This document shows positions 33,565 to 41,160 of a DNA stretch of 55,550 bases, piece after piece. The stretch covers positions 1 to 55,550 of the forward strand of contig CAJTPH010000006.1 of assembly GCA_910578215.1 (NCBI GenBank). Reading direction: 5' to 3'. Below the pieces are notes generated by a model, which was given only the letters and a program-made list of their open reading frames with translations, was not told the DNA's origin and did no database searches. Each line of letters opens with the position of its first letter. The first letter of the stretch is position 1. The position numbers and the translations under genes were made by a program. This DNA comes from an uncultured Acetatifactor sp. GTDB lineage: Bacteria > Bacillota > Clostridia > Lachnospirales > Lachnospiraceae.

Positions 33565-35360
33565 TCCAGGGATGTGAAGTCCGAGGGTCCGCAGTCCAGG
33601 TAAAAGGTGTGGAAGCGAAGGTCGCTGTACCCGCTCTGCCATAGCTCCTTTGCCTTTTCCTGCAGGGACAGAATCTCCAGATATCCCAGATAGTATTTCA
33701 GGTAATTACAGGGCTCCTGCACTATGTACGCATATACGGCCTTGACAGAGGAGCTGTCGGTGAAGCCGAAGCCCTCCAGCATTTTGGCAATCTGATTGTA
33801 GGAGGCGTTTTCGTAATGGATCATAATATCCAGCAGGGAATAAAGGCATAGCTGCAGGCTGCGGTTATGCTTTTCCAATTGTGCGTACAGGGCGGAGTCC
33901 GTCTGGTGATGCTCCTTGAGGAGCGCGGCTGCGTAATCATAGGATAAAAATTCCACATACAAGGCCCAGCCCTCCAGATAACCGCCGTACCAGAGCAGCT
34001 CTCTGGCAGGGCGTTCCTGCTTCGCAAGGGCAGAGCGGTTATAGTACGCTGTCTGGTAAAGATGACCCGGATAGCCCTCGTGAGCCAGGGTGGTATACAG
34101 CTCCAGTCCGCCGGGCGTCTTGCTGCGGTTGATATAGATAGAATTTTCGTCTGTGTTGTCCAGCGGCGCAGTCAGGTAAAATGCGGGCGCGGTGTAGGCT
34201 TCCAGGCTTTCCGACACGGGCTTTACGGCGGCGGTGACGGAGCCTCCGGGAATGGAGGGAAAGCTTCCGGACATACGGGTCTGCAGATCCAGAAGCATCT
34301 GCGATACATCCTTGTAGGGAAACTCGGCGGAAGGAGCGCTGGAGTAATTTTTCAGCAGGTCGGGATTTTCCGCAACCAGCTTTTGAATTTCTTCGTACTC
34401 ACGTGTAAAGCTTTTGGTCAAAAGCTCCTCGATATCGGAAATGGGGCGGTAAGAGCCGGTTTCGGATATGAGCAGCTTCTCATAATATGTCCTGCCCTCC
34501 GGCGTTGCGCCCAGTCCGCAGAATTGGACGGAGGTATCCTCTAAGAGCAGCAGTCCGTCACCCAGGGCGGTATAGGCGGGCAGCAGCACCGTCTTTAACA
34601 GGCGGTCATTCTGGGTTATGTAATGTGCCGCGTCCTTTTCGGTAATCACTCCTGCCTTGCACAGGACCTCCAGCCTTTCTTTAAATGTGGTCTGCAGAAA
34701 GTGATTTCCGGATTCAAGCTCCGCACCTGTGACGATAGTGTCACATTGTGCGCGGACGCTTTTCAGGGAAGCGGCGGGAGTGGGAATGCCTGCCTTTTTT
34801 TTGTCCTGTTCATATAAGAGCAGGGAGGCAAGGTACTCGTCGGTCTGGTCTAAAAGCGCCAGATAATCCTCCACATCCCGTTTGCTGCGGAAGGTATATT
34901 CCGCCAGAAGAATCGGAAGCTGGGACTGCATGCCGGAGGAGGGTGAGAGCGGGTCGCTGTAATAGGGAAAGCTGCTCATTTCCAGAGAGTTTTCCAGGGA
35001 ACGGGTCAAAAGCTTCCAGAGATAGGCGTCTGACTCCGAAAGCTTATCAATATGTATCTCATGCAGGGCCGCCAGAGTGTTTTCCAACGCGGCGCGGCTG
35101 TGCTTTGACGCCTCAGGGTTATAGCCGCCCAGCGTGGGTTCATAGTCATAGATGCCGAAGGCCTCCGGGTTTGCAAGGTTGTAGTGCATACTTAACGTAT
35201 TTGACTTCATTTCGTTTACGAACAGTTCGGAAGTAAGGTTTTCAAACCGCTTTTCGTCCCGTTTGTACACAAAGAGAAAAAGGGTCATGCAGGAAAACAA
35301 CAGCAGAAAGCATGCGGCAAAGGCAAGCTGCTTTATGGATAGAGAAGAATGCTTTTTCAA
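33540..35360 (-). CDS. DUF885-family zinc metallopeptidase-like, membrane-anchored
   Basis: 606 aa. An N-terminal hydrophobic segment (LAFAACFLLLFSCMTLFLFV) after basic residues would anchor or export it. The zinc motif is LAHEGYPGHLYQ, followed by LLWYGGYLEGWALYVE with a likely third ligand. This pattern is that of the DUF885 family. These proteins are thought to be peptidases. The protein probably works outside the membrane. The gene stands alone on the minus strand, convergent with the Mrr-like gene. Confidence 0.88.
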   Translation of the reverse strand: MKKHSSLSIKQLAFAACFLLLFSCMTLFLFVYKRDEKRFENLTSELFVNEMKSNTLSMHYNLANPEAFGIYDYEPTLGGYNPEASKHSRAALENTLAALHEIHIDKLSESDAYLWKLLTRSLENSLEMSSFPYYSDPLSPSSGMQSQLPILLAEYTFRSKRDVEDYLALLDQTDEYLASLLLYEQDKKKAGIPTPAASLKSVRAQCDTIVTGAELESGNHFLQTTFKERLEVLCKAGVITEKDAAHYITQNDRLLKTVLLPAYTALGDGLLLLEDTSVQFCGLGATPEGRTYYEKLLISETGSYRPISDIEELLTKSFTREYEEIQKLVAENPDLLKNYSSAPSAEFPYKDVSQMLLDLQTRMSGSFPSIPGGSVTAAVKPVSESLEAYTAPAFYLTAPLDNTDENSIYINRSKTPGGLELYTTLAHEGYPGHLYQTAYYNRSALAKQERPARELLWYGGYLEGWALYVEFLSYDYAAALLKEHHQTDSALYAQLEKHNRSLQLCLYSLLDIMIHYENASYNQIAKMLEGFGFTDSSSVKAVYAYIVQEPCNYLKYYLGYLEILSLQEKAKELWQSGYSDLRFHTFYLDCGPSDFTSLEERLLSAP

Positions 35361-35512
35361 AAAATCACCTTTAGATTGAGCGTTGCTATATTATATTGGG
35401 AATTAAAGGGGGATATGCTTGAAAGGTTTTGGTTTAGGGTTTTCGGGGCGGGTTCAGGCAATCCGCTTACAAAATTTTTTATTTTTTTCTTCCCATATTA
35501 AAATAAACGTGC

Positions 35513-35518
35513 TATAAT
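35513..35518 (+). promoter_or_regulatory. -10 element of the tRNA-Ala promoter
   Basis: TATAAT lies 8 nt before the tRNA start, in an AT-rich region. A convincing -35 box is not seen. Confidence 0.5.
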
Positions 35519-35526
35519 AAAGCTAT

Positions 35527-35599
35527 GGGGATATAGCTCAGTTGGGAGAGCGATGCGTTCGCAACGCATAGGTCAGGGGTTCGAGTCCCCCTATCTCCA
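35527..35599 (+). tRNA. tRNA-Ala (CGC)
   Basis: 73 nt. The acceptor GGGGATA pairs with TATCTCC, discriminator A at 35599. The anticodon stem ATGCG/CGCAT holds loop TTCGCAA, so the anticodon is CGC. The T-arm has GTTCGAGTC. CCA is not encoded. Confidence 0.96.
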
Positions 35600-35754
35600 T
35601 TAAATAATTAAAACGGCGCCTGTAAGCGGTTTTTTACGGAAAATATCAATACATAAATTGTGAAAAAGGTGTCTGCCCTATGGGAGAGAGCAACAGGAAG
35701 CGGTGCATGAATGTAAATTTTCATGTGCTGTTTTTATTTTGCAGCAATGTTATC

Positions 35755-35902
35755 TTTATTCCAGCGGGCAATGAGCCAAGCCGATGTGTCAGTATCATTT
35801 GGCGAATGCCGCAAGGATCAAATATCATCGTGCCCTCTGGAGGCATTGAGCCTTGCTGCGTTGCAAGACTGATACCCCGTCAGCTTGCCGCTGGGTCTTT
35901 GA
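35755..35902 (+). repeat. Dispersed ~150-nt repeat, copy 2 (downstream of tRNA-Ala)
   Basis: It aligns end to end with 85..234 in the same orientation. At the 3' end the hairpin loop is the reverse complement of the loop in copy 1: GTCAGCTTGCCGCT here against TGCAGCAAGCTGAC. The gap 35361-36067 otherwise holds only the tRNA-Ala gene. Confidence 0.75.
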
Positions 35903-36067
35903 TTAACAGTCCGTTTTCGTAATTCCTTATTCAATGCTTAATGAGCCTGTAGAAGATAAAAGATAAAATAAAAATTTTTCTATGTTCGACATATTTTTGG
36001 TGAGCGTGGCAATAATATCTATCGTAAAATGCAAATATGAATGCCGGACGGCGGAATGTGAGGGAGT

Positions 36068-37111
36068 ATGAAGCTTTCATTCAGGTGGTATGGAAAAGAG
36101 GATAAGGTGACTTTGCAAAATATCTGTCAGATTCCGGGAATGCATACCGTTGTGTCCGCCGTGTATGACGTGCCTGTGGGTGAGGTCTGGAGCAAAGAGA
36201 GCATTTTGGGGTTAAAGAGGCAGATTGAAGCCGCTAACCTGCATTTTGAGGTGGTTGAGAGCATTCCGGTTCATGAGGATATCAAGCTTGGAAAAAGCAC
36301 CAGGGACCGCTATATTGAGAATTATTGTGAGAATATCCGGCGGGTTGCCCAGGCGGGTGTGAGGTGTATATGCTACAACTTTATGCCGGTGTTTGACTGG
36401 ACCAGAACGGAGCTTGCGCACAGGCTTCCCGACGGCTCTACTACCCTTGCCTATTATCAGGAGCAGGTGGATATGGTGAATCCGCTGGAGAGCGACAGCG
36501 ATTTGACGCTTCCGGGATGGGATGCCAGTTATTCCAGAGACCAGCTAAAAAGCGTGGTTGCGGAATATCAGTCCATGACGGAGGATGCGCTTTGGGACAA
36601 CCTGCAGTATTTTCTGAAGCGTGTTATCCCGGTCAGCGTGGAGTGCGGAGTGAATATGGCCATACATGAGGACGACCCCTGCTGGAGTATTTTTGGCCTT
36701 CCAAGAATCATTACGGATGAAAGGAATCTGGACCGATTTTTAAAGCTTGTGGATGTTCCCAACAACGGAATCACTCTGTGTACGGGTTCGCTGGGGTGCT
36801 CCGGGCGCAATAATGTAGCCAAAATGGCGGCAAAATATGCGGCGATGGGGAGAATACATTTTGTCCATATGAGAAATGTGGCTGTGCTGGATAACGGTTT
36901 TGAGGAAAGGGCACACCTGTCGGCGTGCGGTACCCTTGACATGTATGCGATTATGAAGGCGCTTTATGATAACGGCTTTGACGGATATATCCGTCCCGAC
37001 CACGGCAGAATGATCTGGGGCGAAACAGGCAGGCCGGGCTACGGTCTATACGACAGGGCGCTGGGAGCCACCTATTTAAACGGGCTGTGGGAGGCAATTT
37101 CCAAGGGGTGA
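36068..37111 (+). CDS. uxuA: Mannonate dehydratase
   Basis: 347 aa. Family features include SFRWYGKEDKVTL, IPGMHTVVSAVYDVPVGEVW, CYNFMPVFDWTRT, MAIHEDDPCWSIFGLPRI, FVHMRNV, and IRPDHGRMIWGE. It converts D-mannonate to 2-keto-3-deoxygluconate in glucuronate use. No other uxu gene is adjacent, so it stands alone here. GAGGGAG precedes the ATG. Confidence 0.95.
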   Translation: MKLSFRWYGKEDKVTLQNICQIPGMHTVVSAVYDVPVGEVWSKESILGLKRQIEAANLHFEVVESIPVHEDIKLGKSTRDRYIENYCENIRRVAQAGVRCICYNFMPVFDWTRTELAHRLPDGSTTLAYYQEQVDMVNPLESDSDLTLPGWDASYSRDQLKSVVAEYQSMTEDALWDNLQYFLKRVIPVSVECGVNMAIHEDDPCWSIFGLPRIITDERNLDRFLKLVDVPNNGITLCTGSLGCSGRNNVAKMAAKYAAMGRIHFVHMRNVAVLDNGFEERAHLSACGTLDMYAIMKALYDNGFDGYIRPDHGRMIWGETGRPGYGLYDRALGATYLNGLWEAISKG

Positions 37112-37190
37112 TTTATTTTTTGAAACACATGCATAGAATTATGGTTTGCCGCATATAATAGACATTGTAATAGGTATTCCTCGATAGCAT

Positions 37191-37281
37191 CAATGGTAGA
37201 GCAGTGATAGATTCGCATACCGGAAAAGAGCGAAGCGGGGGAGCAAAGAAAGAATTAATGATAGTATATAAAATATACTAA
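37191..37281 (+). repeat. tRNA-Asn leader module, copy 1
   Basis: The 22 nt CAATGGTAGAGCAGTGATAG+AT and the following CCGGAAA, CGAA.CGGGG and AT-rich stretch recur at 39965-40049, again directly before a tRNA-Asn 5' half. The core GGTAGAGCA looks like a tRNA D-arm. The hairpin seen in copy 2 is only partly preserved here (GGTAT at 37173-37177 with ATACC at 37217-37221). Confidence 0.65.
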
Positions 37282-37354
37282 TCCTCAATAGCTCAGTCGG
37301 TAGAGCATTCGGCTGTTAACCGAAGTGTCGTAGGTTCAAGTCCTACTTGAGGAG
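37282..37354 (+). tRNA. tRNA-Asn (GTT)
   Basis: 73 nt. The acceptor TCCTCAA pairs with TTGAGGA, discriminator G at 37354. The anticodon loop CTGTTAA within TTCGG/CCGAA gives anticodon GTT. The T-loop is TTCAAGT. CCA is not encoded. Confidence 0.96.
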
Positions 37355-37385
37355 CGCAAGGTGTCAAAGAGATGACACCTGAAAG

Positions 37386-37414
37386 CCCGTAAACACAGTG
37401 TTTGCGGGTTTTTT
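37386..37414 (+). terminator. Terminator after tRNA-Asn
   Basis: CCCGTAAAC pairs with GTTTGCGGG around an ACAGT loop, followed by TTTTTT. An additional hairpin AGGTGTCA/TGACACCT lies between the tRNA and this terminator. Confidence 0.85.
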
Positions 37415-37517
37415 ATTGTGCGCCTGACGGCGCACGTTTCTAACGGGTGAAAGGCACAATCCGAAATTGCATCGCAGCAAATCAACCACAGGTTGAATGA
37501 AGCTGAAAACCAGTTTC

Positions 37518-37546
37518 TTGTGTGCAATGTCAACCTTTGCTATGAT
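37518..37546 (+). promoter_or_regulatory. Promoter with dyad motif upstream of XRE-methyltransferase 2
   Basis: TTGTGT, 17 nt, TATGAT. The region CAATGTCAACCTTTGCTATG (37525-37544) closely matches CAATATCAACCTCCCCTATG before the first XRE-methyltransferase gene. Confidence 0.6.
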
Positions 37547-37595
37547 TGATTCAGGAAGCTTCCAAAACATTGAGAAAAAAAGAGGAGTGACGTAC

Positions 37596-38930
37596 ATGGG
37601 CTTAAATATAGGGAATGCGATTCAACAACTGCGTCATCAACATGGGGTCGGACAGGGAGAAATGGCAGAAGCATTGGGCGTATCTGCACAGGCGGTGAGT
37701 AAATGGGAAACGGGTAAGGCAAACCCGGATTTGTTTCTGCTGCCCGGACTGGCAGGCTATTTGGGCGTTTCTATCGACAGATTATTTGAAGGCGTTCAGG
37801 ATGTGCAGGAATTGCCCAGAAAAGCTGCGGAGCAGCTGGAGGTAAATTATCAAGGATGGACGGAACTTACTAAGAATGATTGGAGGGGAACCCTTTTACC
37901 AAATTACGGACCCTACACGCCCACAGAGGATCAACTGCATTTATTTGGAGATGTGCGGGGCAAGGCGGTGCTGGAAATCGGCTGTGGATGTGGGGAGTCT
38001 TTGTCGTGGATGAAGGGACAGGGAGCCGGAGAATTGTGGGGATTAGATATTTCCGGCGACCGAATTGCGAAAGCGGAAAAGCTGCTGGCAGATTCTGATT
38101 GCTGCGGGAAATTATTCGTTTCGCCCATGGAAATAGATCCAGGCATTCCACACCGTCATTTTGACTTGGTATTTTCCATTTATGGGCTGGGTTGGACTAC
38201 AGATCCGGATAAGACTATGAAGCTTATCGGTGAATATCTTAAACCTGGCGGACGGCTCATCTTCTCATGGGATAATCCATTGATGCAGTGCATAGATTCT
38301 GTGGACGGCCGTTACGTTCTCAGCCGTTCTTATGTGGATGAGAGGGTGATTGACTTTGAAAAGAGAAATGCCAGCATGCGCCTGCGCAACTGGAAGCTGT
38401 CAACTTATCTGAATTGTCTTGCAAATCATGGTTTTCTCATTGAGCGGGTAGTAGAGGAATCTTCTTACGATCCAGAGGAAGCCAATATTTTCCGGGAAGG
38501 AAAATATTACTCGGCGGGGTTGGCGAGGCTGATCAGCAATACAATCATCATTAAAGCCCAGAAACGGAGACTTGTAAGATATTCGAGAAATAATTTAATG
38601 GTGCTATGCGCCTGTGTGACGATTTGTACTTTTGCTTGGATAAAGTGGATAAATAGGCCGCTTGATATCCTGTGCGTCCTGTTTGGGGCGATGTGGCGGA
38701 AACAGTTCCAATGGCAGGGCAGCCCCGGATGGAGGGAAAACTGGGGTGATTGGCAAGGGTCGAAATGTGTGCAGGTTAAAGGGCGGGTGGCTTTTGCAAG
38801 CCCCCTCGCCCGGAAAAGCGCCGCAACGCCCAGCAAAACTGGGCGTATTACAAGGCTTGGCAGAAAAGAAAGATGCCACCCAGAGATATGGGTTACTGTG
38901 AAATTGGGTGGCATAAGGTATATGTCATGA
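37596..38930 (+). CDS. XRE-family HTH fused to SAM methyltransferase, with atypical C-terminal tail
   Basis: 444 aa from the ATG at 37596 (GAGGAG upstream). Residues 1-60 form an XRE HTH (GEMAEALGVSAQAVSKWETG). A class I methyltransferase follows (AVLEIGCGCGES; FDLVFSIYGLGW; LKPGGRLIFSWDNP). The methyltransferase looks complete at IIIKAQK (about codon 328). The remaining about 115 residues are Trp/Arg/Cys-rich and unlike the family. Part of that tail reads through a run of hairpins (38781-38912), so the original stop has probably been lost. It lacks the zinc ribbon of the homologue at 27148. Confidence 0.8.
   Translation: MGLNIGNAIQQLRHQHGVGQGEMAEALGVSAQAVSKWETGKANPDLFLLPGLAGYLGVSIDRLFEGVQDVQELPRKAAEQLEVNYQGWTELTKNDWRGTLLPNYGPYTPTEDQLHLFGDVRGKAVLEIGCGCGESLSWMKGQGAGELWGLDISGDRIAKAEKLLADSDCCGKLFVSPMEIDPGIPHRHFDLVFSIYGLGWTTDPDKTMKLIGEYLKPGGRLIFSWDNPLMQCIDSVDGRYVLSRSYVDERVIDFEKRNASMRLRNWKLSTYLNCLANHGFLIERVVEESSYDPEEANIFREGKYYSAGLARLISNTIIIKAQKRRLVRYSRNNLMVLCACVTICTFAWIKWINRPLDILCVLFGAMWRKQFQWQGSPGWRENWGDWQGSKCVQVKGRVAFASPLARKSAATPSKTGRITRLGRKERCHPEIWVTVKLGGIRYMS
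38781..38912 (+). other. Three-hairpin structured element inside the XRE-methyltransferase tail
   Basis: Three stems lie in a row. The first is GGGCGGGTGGCTT with AAGCCCCCTCGCCC (38781-38811, imperfect). The second is CGCCCAG-CAAAA-CTGGGCG (38827-38845). The third is GCCACCCA/TGGGTGGC (38875-38882 with 38905-38912). The arrangement suggests an inserted repeat or structured RNA rather than coding sequence. Confidence 0.5.
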
Positions 38931-38989
38931 TGTCGTATGTAGTGAAGGAATCACTTTTAGAAAATCTTATAGGCAGAGAAAGAAAAAAC

Positions 38990-39172
38990 ATGCTAAAATG
39001 TAATCACTGTGGAGATATTATTGAATCGGCACATTGCCATCACTTTGCAACTTGCAGTTGTGGGTGCTGCTCTGTTGATGGTGGAACAGATTATTTGAGA
39101 AGATGTTTTGCAAACTCAACAGATGATTTTACAGACTTAAGTATCTTTGATGGGGATGAAAATAGTTTTTGA
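38990..39172 (+). CDS. Small zinc-ribbon protein (DUF7695-like)
   Basis: 60 aa from the ATG at 38990. MLKCNHCGDIIESAHCHH and TCSCGCCSVDGGTDYLRR give a CxxC...CxC zinc ribbon. It resembles small Firmicutes zinc-ribbon proteins annotated as DUF7695. No function is known. The upstream ribosome site is weak. It lies between the XRE-methyltransferase and VapBC. Confidence 0.65.
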   Translation: MLKCNHCGDIIESAHCHHFATCSCGCCSVDGGTDYLRRCFANSTDDFTDLSIFDGDENSF

Positions 39173-39221
39173 TTTACCCTTTTCACAGTGTCAAATAGGA
39201 ATGAATGATACATTTTAAATC

Positions 39222-39250
39222 TTGACATAATATATATCATGGTATATACT
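39222..39250 (+). promoter_or_regulatory. vapBC promoter with overlapping palindrome
   Basis: TTGACA, 17 nt, TATACT. A palindrome centred at 39239/39240 (ATATATCATGGTATAT, one mismatched pair) overlaps the spacer and the -10 box, as expected for autorepression by a VapBC complex. Confidence 0.75.
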
Positions 39251-39277
39251 GCAAATAGCAGAAGGAGGTGTATGGAG

Positions 39278-39508
39278 ATGATGACGGCAAAAATATTTGA
39301 AAACGGAAGAAGTCAGGCGGTCAGGCTGCCAAAGGAGTGCCGTTTTAGCGGCGAGGAGGTAGCGGTAAACAAAATTGGCGATATTGTTATGCTGATGCCC
39401 AAGGAAAACAAATGGTCGGGCTTCTTAAACAGCTTGGATCTTTTTTCTGAAGACTTTATGAATGACGGGCGGAAGGATAATATTCCACAGGAGCGCGAGC
39501 AGCTATGA
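39278..39508 (+). CDS. vapB: VapB-type antitoxin (AbrB/MazE-like)
   Basis: 76 aa from the ATG at 39278; ATGs at 39272 and 39281 are alternatives. The AbrB-like core is MTAKIFENGRSQAVRLPKEC and GEEVAVNKIGDIVMLMP, typical of VapB. The acidic tail (LFSEDFMNDGRKDN) would bind the toxin. AAGGAGG is strong. It overlaps vapC by 4 nt (ATGA). Confidence 0.92.
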   Translation: MMTAKIFENGRSQAVRLPKECRFSGEEVAVNKIGDIVMLMPKENKWSGFLNSLDLFSEDFMNDGRKDNIPQEREQL

Positions 39509-39930
39509 AATACATGTTGGACACAAATATATGCATTTATGCCATAAAGCATAAAACGGAGACAGTAATTAAAAATTTCCTTTCGCATGTGTCGGAGGAA
39601 ATATGTATTTCGGCAGTTACTTATGCAGAATTGATGTATGGCGTGGAAAAGAGCACGGCGATTGAGAAAAATAGGATAGCGTTATCTTTATTCCTGTCGC
39701 CGCTTACGATCTTGGAATTTCAGGCATCGGCGGCAGAGGAGTATGGAAAGGTCAGGGCTGAGTTGGAGAGCAAAGGAACGCCGATAGGCCCCATGGATTT
39801 ATTGATCGCGGGACATGCAAGATCAGAGGGGCTCATTCTTGTGACAAACAATACAAGAGAGTTTTGCCGGGTGGAAGGACTTGTGGTAGAAGACTGGACG
39901 AAAGAGCAGGCTGGAGAGATAAGGATTTAA
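39505..39930 (+). CDS. vapC: VapC-type PIN-domain toxin ribonuclease
   Basis: 141 aa. PIN-domain acidic residues are in YMLDTNICIY (Asp6), TYAELMYGVEKS, and IGPMDLLIAGHA; LVTNNTREF holds the fourth motif. VapC toxins cut tRNA or rRNA and are held inactive by VapB. The active site looks intact. Confidence 0.94.
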   Translation: MKYMLDTNICIYAIKHKTETVIKNFLSHVSEEICISAVTYAELMYGVEKSTAIEKNRIALSLFLSPLTILEFQASAAEEYGKVRAELESKGTPIGPMDLLIAGHARSEGLILVTNNTREFCRVEGLVVEDWTKEQAGEIRI

Positions 39931-39946
39931 CATTTTGCAAGGCAGT

Positions 39947-40049
39947 TTCCGGTTGCATATCGTACAATGGTAGAGCAGTGATAGATATGCAACCGGAAAG
40001 GAACGAAACGGGGAAAGACTTAACAGGATATTTATAAGAAATTCATTAA
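39947..40049 (+). repeat. tRNA-Asn leader module, copy 2, with 15-bp hairpin
   Basis: A perfect 15-bp stem pairs TTCCGGTTGCATATC (39947-39961) with GATATGCAACCGGAA (39984-39998). It encloses a 22-nt D-arm-like loop (39962-39983). GAACGAAACGGGG and an AT-rich stretch follow. It repeats the sequence before the intact tRNA-Asn. Confidence 0.7.
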
Positions 40050-40084
40050 TCCTCAATAGCTCAGTCGGTAGAGCACTCGGTTAA
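40050..40084 (+). pseudogene. Truncated tRNA-Asn (5' half)
   Basis: TCCTCAATAGCTCAGTCGG and TAGAGCACTCGG match the first ~31 nt of the tRNA-Asn at 37282, with one difference. The sequence diverges inside the anticodon arm, so no functional tRNA results. Confidence 0.85.
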
Positions 40085-40098
40085 TGAGACGGCAGGGC

Positions 40099-40129
40099 GC
40101 CGGATGCAGAGATGCGTCCGGCTTTTTTT
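40099..40129 (+). terminator. Terminator after the tRNA-Asn fragment
   Basis: GCCGGATGCA pairs with TGCGTCCGGC around GAGA, followed by seven T residues. Confidence 0.88.
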
Positions 40130-40259
40130 GTTTCAGCCTGTCCGGTCAGTGGTATAAAACCTCTTTTTTAGCTTCCCCATACTCCTTGTCATGCAGAATA
40201 GTGTGGCATACTAAACAGCGTTAAGATTTCACATGGAAAGCCGTCAACAAAAAATGCCT

Positions 40260-40290
40260 TTGACTTTACCCCTGCGGCAATGTGTATAAT
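40260..40290 (+). promoter_or_regulatory. MerR-type promoter with 19-bp spacer
   Basis: TTGACT and TATAAT are separated by 19 nt. Overlong spacers of 19-20 bp are the hallmark of promoters activated by MerR-family proteins through DNA distortion. It lies 27 nt before the merR-like start, so self-activation is likely. Confidence 0.75.
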
Positions 40291-40317
40291 CTAAGAAAGA
40301 AAGGGTGGTGATTAACA

Positions 40318-41139
40318 GTGCTGTCTATTGGTGAGTTTTCAAAAATATGCCAAGTGTCTGCCAAAACTCTTAGATATTATGCTGAAATAGGGCTTATTCT
40401 GCCGAGTGAAATCAACCCGGAAAATGGATATAGGTACTACGCTATTGAACAGTTGGAAATTATGCTGCTTATTATTCGTCTGAAATCCTACAATTTCTCA
40501 TTGGAGGAGATAAAGAGGATTATAGATTCGGGGGAACTGAGCGGGGAAAAATTATATACTGCCCTGACCCAAAAAAGGGAAGATATGAAAAAGCAGTTAC
40601 AGGAACAGGAAAAGAGCATGTACCAGCTGGAATGTGATATAGCAAGCCTGCAAAGCGGTAAGCCCATTATGTCATATTTAGATGATATTGATGTAGAGCT
40701 TGTGGAGGTTCCAATGATGTGTCTGCTTTCTGTCCGCAAAATGGTACAGGCAGATAATTTTTCTGATGAATACGGCGTTTGTTTTGGGAAGTTACTTGGC
40801 AGGATCAGAAAGGAGAATTTAACCATGACCAATTCCCCAATGGTCCTATTCCACAGCAACGAGTTCAGCCCCTTTGGCTTAGATACGGAATTTGCTGTCC
40901 CTGTCAGAGAATGTGTAACCGGAACAAGAGATTTGAAAGCGGGGCTATGTCTGAAAACCGTTATAAAGGGAAGCTATTCAATTTTATCTTCCGTATATGC
41001 AAAACAGACAAAATGGGCAGAGCAGAACGGGTATGAATGTACAGGCGCATTGTTTGAGGTGTATGTAACAGACCCCTCTCAGGTTTCGGGGGAGGATGAA
41101 CTGATTACAGAAGTCTATTATCCGGTCAGAAAGATATGA
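40318..41139 (+). CDS. MerR-family regulator with GyrI-like effector domain
   Basis: 273 aa. The N-terminal winged helix is typical (IGEFSKICQVSAKTLRYYAE and NPENGYRYYAIEQLEIM). A coiled coil follows. From about residue 125 is a BltR/GyrI-like small-molecule domain (VELVEVPMMCLLSVRKM; AVPVRECV). GTG start with GGTGG upstream. The serine hydrolase follows 21 nt downstream and is the probable target. Confidence 0.9.
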   Translation: MLSIGEFSKICQVSAKTLRYYAEIGLILPSEINPENGYRYYAIEQLEIMLLIIRLKSYNFSLEEIKRIIDSGELSGEKLYTALTQKREDMKKQLQEQEKSMYQLECDIASLQSGKPIMSYLDDIDVELVEVPMMCLLSVRKMVQADNFSDEYGVCFGKLLGRIRKENLTMTNSPMVLFHSNEFSPFGLDTEFAVPVRECVTGTRDLKAGLCLKTVIKGSYSILSSVYAKQTKWAEQNGYECTGALFEVYVTDPSQVSGEDELITEVYYPVRKI

Positions 41140-41160
41140 AACGGAGGCTAGTCAAATAAC

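Noticed and set aside
35680..35922. 80-codon frame after tRNA-Ala
   Set aside because: It reads through the dispersed repeat, and copy 1 does not keep the frame.
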